Positions 34,211 to 41,964 of a stretch of DNA of 64,000 bases are shown piece after piece. Location: assembly GCF_014201615.1 (NCBI RefSeq), contig NZ_JACHEU010000002.1, forward strand, positions 1 through 64,000. The letters run 5' to 3'. This DNA comes from Aquamicrobium lusatiense (GTDB taxonomy: Bacteria > Pseudomonadota > Alphaproteobacteria > Rhizobiales > Rhizobiaceae). Position 1 is the stretch's first letter. The number at the start of each line of letters is the position of its first letter. Made by a program: the position numbers and the translations under genes. A model generated the notes under the pieces. The model was not told the origin of the DNA. It ran no database searches and was given only the letters and a program-made list of their open reading frames with translations.

Positions 34211-34247
34211 TGCGCTATCCGGCAGGGAACTTGACGGTGCGCCAGCG
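34211..34247 (+). repeat. Direct repeat R1, copy 2
   Basis: TGCGCTATCCGGCAGGGAAC at 34211-34230, then TT and GACGGTGCGCCAGC, matching 31121-31157 with only a few changes. Confidence 0.8.
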
Positions 34248-34300
34248 TACCTTGCGCCACCAAAGACCTTGGCTATATTCGACTTGCGGCCTCCCAACAG

Positions 34301-34357
34301 GTCGCAGAGCCGGCGCACCCCTTGTTGCCCCAATCAACTATCGCGGAGCGCCGGCTC
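34301..34357. repeat. Twin hairpin element, copy 1
   Basis: GTCGCAGAGCCGGCGC opens it, and CGGAGCGCCGGCTC closes it. GAGCCGGCGC (34307-34316) and GCGCCGGCTC (34348-34357) form a perfect 10-bp stem with a 31-base loop. Confidence 0.7.
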
Positions 34358-34438
34358 ACCCTCTAACGATCAGCGTCATCCATTAAGATTGACATTAGGG
34401 CGTTTGCCGCTCAGATGTTTTTCGCGGCCCCCGCCCGG

Positions 34439-34494
34439 GTCGCAGAGCCGGTGCTCTCTCCCCCAAGGACCATACGGAGCGCCGGCTCTTTTTT
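34439..34494 (+). terminator. Twin hairpin element, copy 2, with T-run
   Basis: The same GTCGCAGAGCCGG opening and CGGAGCGCCGGCTC closing as copy 1. The stem GAGCCGGTGC/GCGCCGGCTC (34445-34454, 34479-34488) is followed by TTTTTT, so this copy is a good plus-strand terminator. Confidence 0.7.
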
Positions 34495-34681
34495 GATGTG
34501 CGAGCGAGCAAGATCGGGCCGGAAAGGGCCGGTGCTACGGTTTTAAGGCCGCTGGGGTGGCGTCAACTGCTACCCGCCCGCGCTATAAGGAAGAATAGCG
34601 GGCGCTGATCATCCAGGATGGGGAATTAATCAATAAGGCGGTATAAAGAACTTATCCAAAAAAACCTCATTGGAGATTTAC

Positions 34682-35473
34682 ATGTCTGACCCGTTTTATA
34701 GACCCTTTGAAACTATCCAATGGGCAAGGGAAGCAATCAATGAGTTCGAGTCGACATTGCGCGAGTTCTTTGACAGTAAGCCTTATGGCGAAGTCACAGA
34801 TCTCGATGCAGAGACGGGCGACAGTGTCCTCAAATTTAAACTCATCCGCGACCTCCCGACTGGCTTGGCCAGAAAGGCGACTGAAGCCCTTAACAATATT
34901 AGGCATTCCTTCGACCAAGGGCTTTATGCGGGCTGTGTTGCAGTCAAGCGGCGACCCAAGAAGGATATCCATTTCCCTTGGTCTACTACTCCCTCCGACC
35001 TTGAGGGGAAGCTCTCCAGACACAACGATGTAATCCCCTCCGAATTTTGGGATATCATACGCGGGGAGCATCCATACCCCGCTAGTGAACGGTACCCCGG
35101 AGGCGATGACATTATTCGAGAACTTGCCAAGATAGCGAATGGGAAACACACTATCGGCCTCAAGGTGGTCGGAATGGTTAGCGGCGTCAGATACCCTGAT
35201 GCCAGAAGTGGCCCTCTCGGTGGGGGACCATTCTCGCTGCCGTTCCCTCAGTGGAATTCGGAAAAAAACGAGTTGATTATAGCCCGGTATCAGGGCGATT
35301 GGAGATTCAAGAACAACTACGAGATTGCATTCCAGGTAGCTCTTGATGAGGCCGGGCCTCTTCGGAATGTACCCGTCACCGCCGCCTTTCACGCTTTTGC
35401 GGAAAAGTCCGAACAATTCACAAAGGCTCTTAAAATCAAGGCAATCGAGCTGCAAGGTGATTCTTCTGAGTAA
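34682..35473 (+). CDS. Hypothetical protein, cargo gene
   Basis: A 263-residue soluble protein starting MSDPFYRPFETIQWAREAIN. Segments include RKATEALNNIRHSFDQGLYA with the basic stretch KRRPKKD, and GMVSGVRYPDARSGPLGGG. GGAG lies 7 bases before ATG 34682. Codon use is lower in GC than the tail genes, and the gene is convergent with the tailspike gene. No family recognised. A defence or conversion role is possible by position only. Confidence 0.6.
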   Translation: MSDPFYRPFETIQWAREAINEFESTLREFFDSKPYGEVTDLDAETGDSVLKFKLIRDLPTGLARKATEALNNIRHSFDQGLYAGCVAVKRRPKKDIHFPWSTTPSDLEGKLSRHNDVIPSEFWDIIRGEHPYPASERYPGGDDIIRELAKIANGKHTIGLKVVGMVSGVRYPDARSGPLGGGPFSLPFPQWNSEKNELIIARYQGDWRFKNNYEIAFQVALDEAGPLRNVPVTAAFHAFAEKSEQFTKALKIKAIELQGDSSE

Positions 35474-35519
35474 GGTAACAAGACAGGATTACTTGACTTA
35501 AGAGCCCAGTTTGCCACCA

Positions 35520-38051
35520 CTACGCCAACGCCCACTTGTTGCTGTACGATACCAGCCGCACCGCTGATCCAGCTGCGATCGTAAACCCTGCATGGATATT
35601 GTTGCCGGCCGGGAACACCACGTCATTGAGACCGGCAGGCACGCTGACATAAGCCTGCGCGCCATTGACGGCGGGCTGAGGAAGCGCGGTTGTCGCAGAC
35701 AGAGTTATCGAGCCAGCCCCTGAGGGAGACGACAAGACCAGCCGCATATCCCTGTTTTCGAGCTGCGCGGTAGAGATGCTTGCCCCGTCAACAACGGCTA
35801 CAGCAGAAGAAATTGACCGAGGGGAAAGAGCCTTTGACCCAGTGGGCCGCGCCGCGCCGCCGCCATGGCTGATAATGGGTACATCAGCACCCGAATAAGA
35901 CAGGCTCGAACCGATATCATACCGGACCGGAAGGTGACTGAAGTGCGTGCCGGACTGGATTACGCCGGGTCCGAGAACAGCGTTGAGGTTGATCCCGTCT
36001 ACCGACCAAGACCAAGAGCCACGACTGAAGATTGCAACCCAGCAAGCCTCATCGACTGTAATCCCCCGAATTCGAGCGACGTACTTCCCGGCCGGGCCAT
36101 ACTCGACCTCTTCGAGGAAGATCGGAGCGCCCAGCCTTTTGCCTCCAATCTGAGAAAGCTCCAGATCGCCACAAGGCACACCGTTGATGCGAACGCCATT
36201 GGCGTTGACGCTGGTGGGATTGGTGGTGTCCTCATGATCCAGCCTGACATTCGCGATCCTGCCGGATATGGAGTTTTGAGCGTAAACGCCCATTCTGGCA
36301 GCGGTCGCGAGCAATGGCAGCCTGGCGTCGTACTGCACGCCGTCGATGTACACATTGTAAAAGCAATGATTTTCGGCCTTGGCCTCATTTGCTCCACGCC
36401 CATATCCCTGAGCTGACAGCACCACTGCATACACACCACTGGTGACGCTGGTTTCGGACCTGACATTTTCCAGATACCCATCACTGGCAAAGCCGTTGTG
36501 CGCCAGCGCGCAGCACGAAGATTGGTCCTCGGGGTCGTAAACGTCACTCACATCGAAGTCATAAACGCTGTCCTGATCATACGCATGGCGGCATCGGTAG
36601 CCGTGAGCCTTCCGCACCCGAACGCCGGTCACGGCATACAGGGCAAGGCCGTAGCCTTCCCCCGATCCGCTAGAGCGCGGCCGATCACAGATGGTGTCAT
36701 TGCTGGAAAAATTGATGGAGTAACGGCAATCAAATGCCCTGCCAGACGTGTTTTCCGAGCGATGGCGATCAAAGTCCACCCCATCACAATTCCAGACGGA
36801 AAAGCCCATGCCGATATGCGTGTTGGTAGGATGGGCTTTGCCGTTGCGAATTGATGCATTTTTATGCTGCACCGGAGAGTAGTAGAACTTGAGCGCACCA
36901 GCGCCTTTGTATGAGTAGAGGGGCCATTGCAGGTAGACGGTATTCCCCTCGACGCGATCGATTTTGATCACCTCGTAGTTGACCCCCTGAGTGCCACCGG
37001 GCCGCACCGCGCTATCCCACAAGTAGCCAATGTGACCACTGGCAAAAAGGGACGATGCGCCGACAACGGTGAATGAGCGCGCTCCGCGCTGAAGCACCAC
37101 TTCAGTCACATCATAGGCGGTTCGCGGGCTGTGGCCCATCTGGACGATTGACTGATTGTCCAACGTGTTTACGAGCGTCGATCCGTTTAGATCGAGGTCG
37201 AACACCTTGCCGGGGGAAAGGAAATGACCCAGAAGCGTCTGCTTGTCTGGCCATACGATTTTGGAATTGGCCGGCAGGCCTGCGATGATCCTGTTGTAGA
37301 TCGTGGTGTTGTCAGCGACAGCCGACGACACACCAAATGCAGTCGCTGCGTAAGCGCCTTGCTGATCTGGCAGCACATACAGCTTGACGCCGGCCGCCGT
37401 CTCGACGTGATGATCGGTAGCGCCCGTGGATGCCTCCTCGTACAGGAATTCACCGGCCTGCCATACTGTGCCTGCTCCGCCCGGAGCCCGCATGCTGGAA
37501 AGTAGATCTGGAATAGATTTGTATCGAAACGTCGGATCATAGAGGGCGGCCTCGGTGGCGGCAGTCTCAGCCCTTTCAGCCTGCGCTTCTGCCGCCGCAA
37601 CAATCGCCGCGCTGGCATAATCGGATAGCAGTCGGTAATTCGCGCCGTCATCCAGAAACAGATAGATGCCATCGGCAACCAGACCGCCAGATGCAATCTG
37701 ATTGCCGCTGTTGGTCAGGAGAGGCTTGCCATTGATGGTGACGTTGCCGGTGTTGGGCTCGAGTACGCCACCAAGAATATAGACCGCAGATCCGGGATTG
37801 TCGGGCAGTTCAGAATCGGGCTCAGCTACAATGTCGTTAGCCGTGCCGCCGGTAACCGCAAACGAGATTACTCCGCGCGCGAGCTCGATATCGCCGCCCT
37901 GCCCCGCGATCAGAGCGAGAATGGCGCTCTCGTAGCTCTTGAGCAGGCGACGGATTTCAGGCTTGCGCGGATTCCACTTACCGCTGGATGGAACCTTGTC
38001 AGTGACAAAATCCCGGAAAACCTGAACGGGATCGAAATCGGGGAAAGCCAT
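35520..38051 (-). CDS. Tailspike / tail fibre protein
   Basis: An 843-residue protein. The N-terminal virion-binding part (about 1-90, PVQVFRDFVTDKVPSSGKWN) is followed by an Ala/Glu coiled stretch (about 165-185). A long beta-solenoid region follows, with repeating short strands such as RNGKAHPTNTHIGMGF and YLENVRSETSVTSGVYAV. The end contains a small C-terminal beta domain. The pattern is that of pectate-lyase-fold tailspikes that bind or depolymerise surface polysaccharide. ATG 38051 follows GGAGAAAAGC. It is the last gene of the late operon and sets host range. Confidence 0.8.
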   Translation of the reverse strand: MAFPDFDPVQVFRDFVTDKVPSSGKWNPRKPEIRRLLKSYESAILALIAGQGGDIELARGVISFAVTGGTANDIVAEPDSELPDNPGSAVYILGGVLEPNTGNVTINGKPLLTNSGNQIASGGLVADGIYLFLDDGANYRLLSDYASAAIVAAAEAQAERAETAATEAALYDPTFRYKSIPDLLSSMRAPGGAGTVWQAGEFLYEEASTGATDHHVETAAGVKLYVLPDQQGAYAATAFGVSSAVADNTTIYNRIIAGLPANSKIVWPDKQTLLGHFLSPGKVFDLDLNGSTLVNTLDNQSIVQMGHSPRTAYDVTEVVLQRGARSFTVVGASSLFASGHIGYLWDSAVRPGGTQGVNYEVIKIDRVEGNTVYLQWPLYSYKGAGALKFYYSPVQHKNASIRNGKAHPTNTHIGMGFSVWNCDGVDFDRHRSENTSGRAFDCRYSINFSSNDTICDRPRSSGSGEGYGLALYAVTGVRVRKAHGYRCRHAYDQDSVYDFDVSDVYDPEDQSSCCALAHNGFASDGYLENVRSETSVTSGVYAVVLSAQGYGRGANEAKAENHCFYNVYIDGVQYDARLPLLATAARMGVYAQNSISGRIANVRLDHEDTTNPTSVNANGVRINGVPCGDLELSQIGGKRLGAPIFLEEVEYGPAGKYVARIRGITVDEACWVAIFSRGSWSWSVDGINLNAVLGPGVIQSGTHFSHLPVRYDIGSSLSYSGADVPIISHGGGAARPTGSKALSPRSISSAVAVVDGASISTAQLENRDMRLVLSSPSGAGSITLSATTALPQPAVNGAQAYVSVPAGLNDVVFPAGNNIHAGFTIAAGSAVRLVSYSNKWALA

Positions 38052-38130
38052 GCTTTTCTCCATACGAAAGCGCCCCGCCGCGGCAGGGTCTGAGACTCAA
38101 ATTTTCGAAGTGATCAGTTGTCGGGGCGGG

Positions 38131-40269
38131 TCAGGTGACGGTGATCGGACCTACGGCCACAGGGACACTTTCGACGCCTGATGCGTTGGCCGCGCGGATC
38201 CAGTAGTAGTAATCGCCAGCGGCAAGGCCGGTATCGCTCCAGCTATCAGCCAGAGACGGCGGACCATATTCTACGCGGACAGGAGCCCCGGATTCGACGT
38301 TGCTCGTGTTGCGCCTGATATGCGCCGCGACATAGTTCGGGCTGTTAGGCGCCGTCCACGACACACTGACGGCTCCAGTCCCGCCAACGGCATCGACACC
38401 TTCGACAATGGCAGGCGCAGTCGGATCGGCAACCGGTGTCACGTATTCCGACGCTGACCATTCGCCCTGCCGACCGTTCGCCTGCGAATATCGGATCTGC
38501 GCTTCATACTGGACGCCATCGGAAAGAGCACCGGTTTGGGCTTCTGTTGCATCGTCGCCTATAGGGATGACGGTCCAGTCCGAAGCAGACACCTGCTTGT
38601 AGCGCCCATCTACCTTCAGAGATCTATTTGCTGGCCGCGCGAACGTGATGACACCAAGCGGCACCTGCTGATTTCCGACAGTGATTCGGGTAACGCCAAA
38701 AGACAGGTCCGCGGGCACCGGAATGGTGCTTTCGACATTCGTTTCCTCGGCAATAGGAGCCTCGCCCTCCTCTGCCGCTGCATCCCACGAAAAAGCCTCG
38801 GCCGGCATGGATGCCACCTGAAGAGTGCAACCCAGAAGTATGCCGCCCTCCCCGAGGTTGAACCGGAAATCCTGCACCTCGAACGCGTCATCAATTCCGA
38901 ACAGCGGATAACGGATGCGCACCCGCCGTTTACCGAACGCCGCCAGACCGCGAAGATTGCACCGGAACTGCCCAACCCATTTCGGGTTTGCGCGGTAATA
39001 GGCCCGCTTCATCAGCCGCCGGCACTGGCCGTGAGACGGTGCCATGTTGAATTCAGCCGGAGATATGATCTCCCCGCGCTCATCCACATCATCGGAATCA
39101 ACCCATGCTTCCGCATCCGTCGCCTGGTAGTCGTGATCCGGCGACAAGAAGGTCGCTGCAATAATGTTGGCCGTGGTCATGATATCCCGACCACGAGAGA
39201 CATCCGAGAACCCGACGATCGCATCGTCATCGAGGATGACGGTTGGCTCCTGCCACTCGTTGATGTCGAGCGTCACACCGCCATCAGGAGTCGGCACCAG
39301 CCAGCCATCGCAGCACGGCAGCATGCGGCCCAGCACATCGGCTGGCCGTTCGTCAAAACGGTAGCTGCCCCACAGCCGCCACGCCGGCTCTGTTCCGCCT
39401 GCCTTTAGGGCTACAGGAGCCGCCGCGCGGTTGAACGCACGCTTCCAGCCCTCTGCTGCGATAGGAGTACTGAACAGAGAATCCGGCAGTCGCATGCCAT
39501 CGGCGTGCCCCATGTAATCTCGGACAATCGCAGCAGCATTGTCGGACCAGGCAACTGTCTCGGTGACCGGATTCCAGACCTTCGACCCCCGCGCGACGAC
39601 GCGATAGAGCGTGTTGGTGACGTTGGGGAAGATCTGCGCAAAGGTTTCGGCGCCTGACGCCCCCTGAAACGCGTAGAGTGATGAAACACCGTCGCCGCGG
39701 TGCGATGCATCCCATTCAGGGAAGACAGCGCCGAGATCGCTATAGTGGGTTTCTGTCGGCAGGCCCATGCGGTACTGAATACGCAGGTGCTTCCACTTGC
39801 CATCATAGTTCCAAGGGTGTTCCTGCACGTAACCATTGATATCCAGCGTCACTGGCGCGTCATCGACCCAGATTTCTTCTATCGCGTCGAGTTCGCCTGT
39901 TCCCGTGACGATGACTTTGTGAAAGCTTCCTTCTTTGCTTTCACCAAAAGCCCACGGCCCAGAGGTCTTTACGCGTCCATAATGCCGCTGACGAGCTGCG
40001 GTCGGATTTTTGATGGAAGTTTGGACATCCTCCGGTTTCGGCTGCCTCGGCGCAAACAGGCGCGATGACAGATAGGATAAACCCACCGAAAGGCCAATTG
40101 TCGCTGCGGTGGTCAGTCCGGCGATAAACGCCGCGGAGCCAGCAAGGCCGATTGTAGCCGAACTCGATATAAGGGCAGCAAAGATTGCGCCCTCAATAAA
40201 GCCGGTTCGCACGACTCCATGCAAGCCGAGCGAATTATCGCCCGCAAAATTGATGCGCCCCCACTTCAT
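38131..40269 (-). CDS. Tail tip / host-specificity protein (gpJ-like) with fibronectin III module
   Basis: A 712-residue protein. The N-terminus has hydrophobic helices (about 25-70) like other gpJ-type tip proteins. The middle domain (about 75-480) contains the conserved tip-attachment elements (WVDDAPVTLDING, IEEIWVDD). An Ig-like fibronectin type III module ends it (about 610-712, VSVSWTAPNSPNYVAAHIRR). It builds the central tail tip. ATG 40269 overlaps the stop of the upstream gene (ATGA). Confidence 0.8.
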   Translation of the reverse strand: MKWGRINFAGDNSLGLHGVVRTGFIEGAIFAALISSSATIGLAGSAAFIAGLTTAATIGLSVGLSYLSSRLFAPRQPKPEDVQTSIKNPTAARQRHYGRVKTSGPWAFGESKEGSFHKVIVTGTGELDAIEEIWVDDAPVTLDINGYVQEHPWNYDGKWKHLRIQYRMGLPTETHYSDLGAVFPEWDASHRGDGVSSLYAFQGASGAETFAQIFPNVTNTLYRVVARGSKVWNPVTETVAWSDNAAAIVRDYMGHADGMRLPDSLFSTPIAAEGWKRAFNRAAAPVALKAGGTEPAWRLWGSYRFDERPADVLGRMLPCCDGWLVPTPDGGVTLDINEWQEPTVILDDDAIVGFSDVSRGRDIMTTANIIAATFLSPDHDYQATDAEAWVDSDDVDERGEIISPAEFNMAPSHGQCRRLMKRAYYRANPKWVGQFRCNLRGLAAFGKRRVRIRYPLFGIDDAFEVQDFRFNLGEGGILLGCTLQVASMPAEAFSWDAAAEEGEAPIAEETNVESTIPVPADLSFGVTRITVGNQQVPLGVITFARPANRSLKVDGRYKQVSASDWTVIPIGDDATEAQTGALSDGVQYEAQIRYSQANGRQGEWSASEYVTPVADPTAPAIVEGVDAVGGTGAVSVSWTAPNSPNYVAAHIRRNTSNVESGAPVRVEYGPPSLADSWSDTGLAAGDYYYWIRAANASGVESVPVAVGPITVT

Positions 40270-40673
40270 ATCGCCCAAGCCTTCCAATATGTGTCAGCCG
40301 GGAACAGCATCAGCCCCGATGAATTGCGCGAATGCCATCCATGGCGGCCGCGTATCGCAACACTGATCGGGATTTTTTCGTTGATCCGATCCCCGTGGAT
40401 GACCAGGCCAACATCACCGAATTGCGGGTCCGCGGTCTTCTCCAGACCGACAGACCGCATAATGCGGTTCACGGCCACTGCGATGCCGCCCGGCTCTGTG
40501 AGCCACGCCTGCACATCGTCATCTGTCTCAAAGTCCCGGCCATAGCGAGCGATGGGCGAAAAGCCACGCACGAGAGCAACCCACTTATCTGCCATGCGCC
40601 CACACGCGCCGGGATAGGGCCGCAAGGAGGCTTCCCGGCGAAGGAAATCCGCCAGTGCAATTTCGATATCCAC
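40266..40673 (-). CDS. DUF6950-like tail assembly protein
   Basis: A 135-residue protein (DFLRREASLRPYPGACGRMA, then DKWVALVRGFSP and FGDVGLVIHGDR). The position between a tip-proximal tail protein and gpJ matches the NlpC/P60-like (gpK-type) slot. The C-x-x-x-A-D-W-like CGRMADKW may be the remnant of the catalytic Cys motif. It probably acts in tail tip assembly or peptidoglycan penetration. Confidence 0.6.
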   Translation of the reverse strand: MDIEIALADFLRREASLRPYPGACGRMADKWVALVRGFSPIARYGRDFETDDDVQAWLTEPGGIAVAVNRIMRSVGLEKTADPQFGDVGLVIHGDRINEKIPISVAIRGRHGWHSRNSSGLMLFPADTYWKAWAI

Positions 40674-40685
40674 GAGGCGTTTTCC

Positions 40686-41288
40686 TCAGTAGGAAGGATA
40701 CGTGATCTTCTTGTTGAGCAGGCTGGCCACGAAGCCAAAGAACTTATCGCCGGGCGATCTGGCCTGCTGGTCGCGATCCGTATTGCGGCCATGGGGCGGC
40801 CGAGAGCGACCGAAGAAGACGTTCTCGGCAGTCAGCGACACGCTCTGCACCGCGCCCTCTACCCCCTGCATTTCCGAGCGGGAAACCTTTGGCGGCTGCA
40901 TGAATCCGAAAAACAAGGGGATCGGCACCGAAACACACTGCCAATCTGGATCGAACAGTTGCAGCGAGACGGTCACCATGCGCTGATCAACTTCCTTGGT
41001 TTCTGCCAATGCCTTCCCGAGGAAATCGAGAGGCATGTCGGGAAGACCGTCGAGCCCGAGGGTGATGGCTTCAGAAGTCGTTCCCGGCCCAGCAAGCCCC
41101 AATCCGTCGATCTGGCCGAACCCATACATTGGGCGATAGGTGTTGCCGTCCAGCGCCGGCAGGTCCGTGTTGCCGTTCCACGCACAGTACGGGCCGCTGA
41201 GGAAATCGAACTTTACGAGGAAGTCGCAACGCACTTCCGTCTGCGATAGGTGCTCGATCTGCTCGGGCGTGAAGAAGTCTTCTTCCAT
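40686..41288 (-). CDS. Tail tip-proximal protein
   Basis: A 200-residue beta-rich protein (FLVKFDFLSGPYCAWNGNTD, then YRPMYGFGQIDGLG and QRMVTVSLQLFDPD). It occupies the slot held by gpL/DUF2163-type baseplate hub proteins in related phages and gene transfer agents. I do not recognise a specific domain. The start overlaps the upstream stop by one base (TGATG). Confidence 0.6.
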   Translation of the reverse strand: MEEDFFTPEQIEHLSQTEVRCDFLVKFDFLSGPYCAWNGNTDLPALDGNTYRPMYGFGQIDGLGLAGPGTTSEAITLGLDGLPDMPLDFLGKALAETKEVDQRMVTVSLQLFDPDWQCVSVPIPLFFGFMQPPKVSRSEMQGVEGAVQSVSLTAENVFFGRSRPPHGRNTDRDQQARSPGDKFFGFVASLLNKKITYPSY

Positions 41289-41956
41289 CACACATCCTCG
41301 ATGAAATTGACGGTCGGGCTTCCCCACTTGCGCATGGCAAGCTCCAGATCCAACTCGCTATCGCTGGCAAGCCGCATGCGGCACACTGGATCATCGAAGT
41401 TGAGACGGGCACCATCCTCGACGGCTTCCCGCAACGGGGGGCGGAAAGTGAGCTCGCCGCTATCCGAGTCAAAACTGCGCACGCGATACAGCCGTTCCTC
41501 GACTGAGAAATGCTGCCCCGGCTGGATATCGCCGGCGACTTCCACATCAACCAGCATGGAAACGGCGCGAACTGGTGCCGCCTCTCTGGCGATGACTGAA
41601 ATCACCCCGCCCTGATACAGCGATGTGTCGCTGAAGGGAGTTTCGTCGCTATGCGGAACGCGATCATAAAGTTCGTATTCATCAGCCTCTGCGAGGGCCG
41701 GCTGATACCCTCGACAGAGCGGCACAAGGATCGGATTTAGTCGACCTTCCAGTAGTGTCGAAATCGATCGATGAGCCAGAATGCTATTGCGATTGCGGAC
41801 AAGCACATTAGAAAAGGTCGCCTTCCAGATGCCGGCATCACTGGAAACCACCTGCGTCTTGCCACTCACAGACGACGGCCCCGCTAACGTTCGCGGGGCG
41901 ATATCAAATGCCACGTTCTGCGGGGGCAGAACGCCTACAGGCCAGCGAATTGTCAT
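41288..41956 (-). CDS. Tail protein (distal tail slot)
   Basis: A 222-residue beta-rich protein directly after the tape measure (IRWPVGVLPPQNVAFDIAPR, then GIWKATFSNVLVRN and VRSFDSDSGELTFRPPL). By position it is a distal tail or hub protein, as in DUF2460/gp12-type proteins of gene transfer agents. No family motif is certain. Coupled to the next gene by a TGATG junction. Confidence 0.6.
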   Translation of the reverse strand: MTIRWPVGVLPPQNVAFDIAPRTLAGPSSVSGKTQVVSSDAGIWKATFSNVLVRNRNSILAHRSISTLLEGRLNPILVPLCRGYQPALAEADEYELYDRVPHSDETPFSDTSLYQGGVISVIAREAAPVRAVSMLVDVEVAGDIQPGQHFSVEERLYRVRSFDSDSGELTFRPPLREAVEDGARLNFDDPVCRMRLASDSELDLELAMRKWGSPTVNFIEDV

Positions 41957-41964
41957 GGGTTACC

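Larger units (their letters stand above)
34131..34681. other. Non-coding stretch with repeats and twin hairpins
   Basis: 551 bases with no convincing gene. It holds copy 2 of repeat R1 (34211-34247) and two similar hairpins about 138 bases apart (34301-34357, 34439-34494). The region 34495-34681 has only scattered A/T-rich promoter-like DNA before the next gene. Confidence 0.55.

Noticed and set aside
30481..34494. CRISPR array
   Set aside because: The repeats here occur only in pairs with kilobase or 138-base spacing and lack regular spacer length. No cas genes are present.
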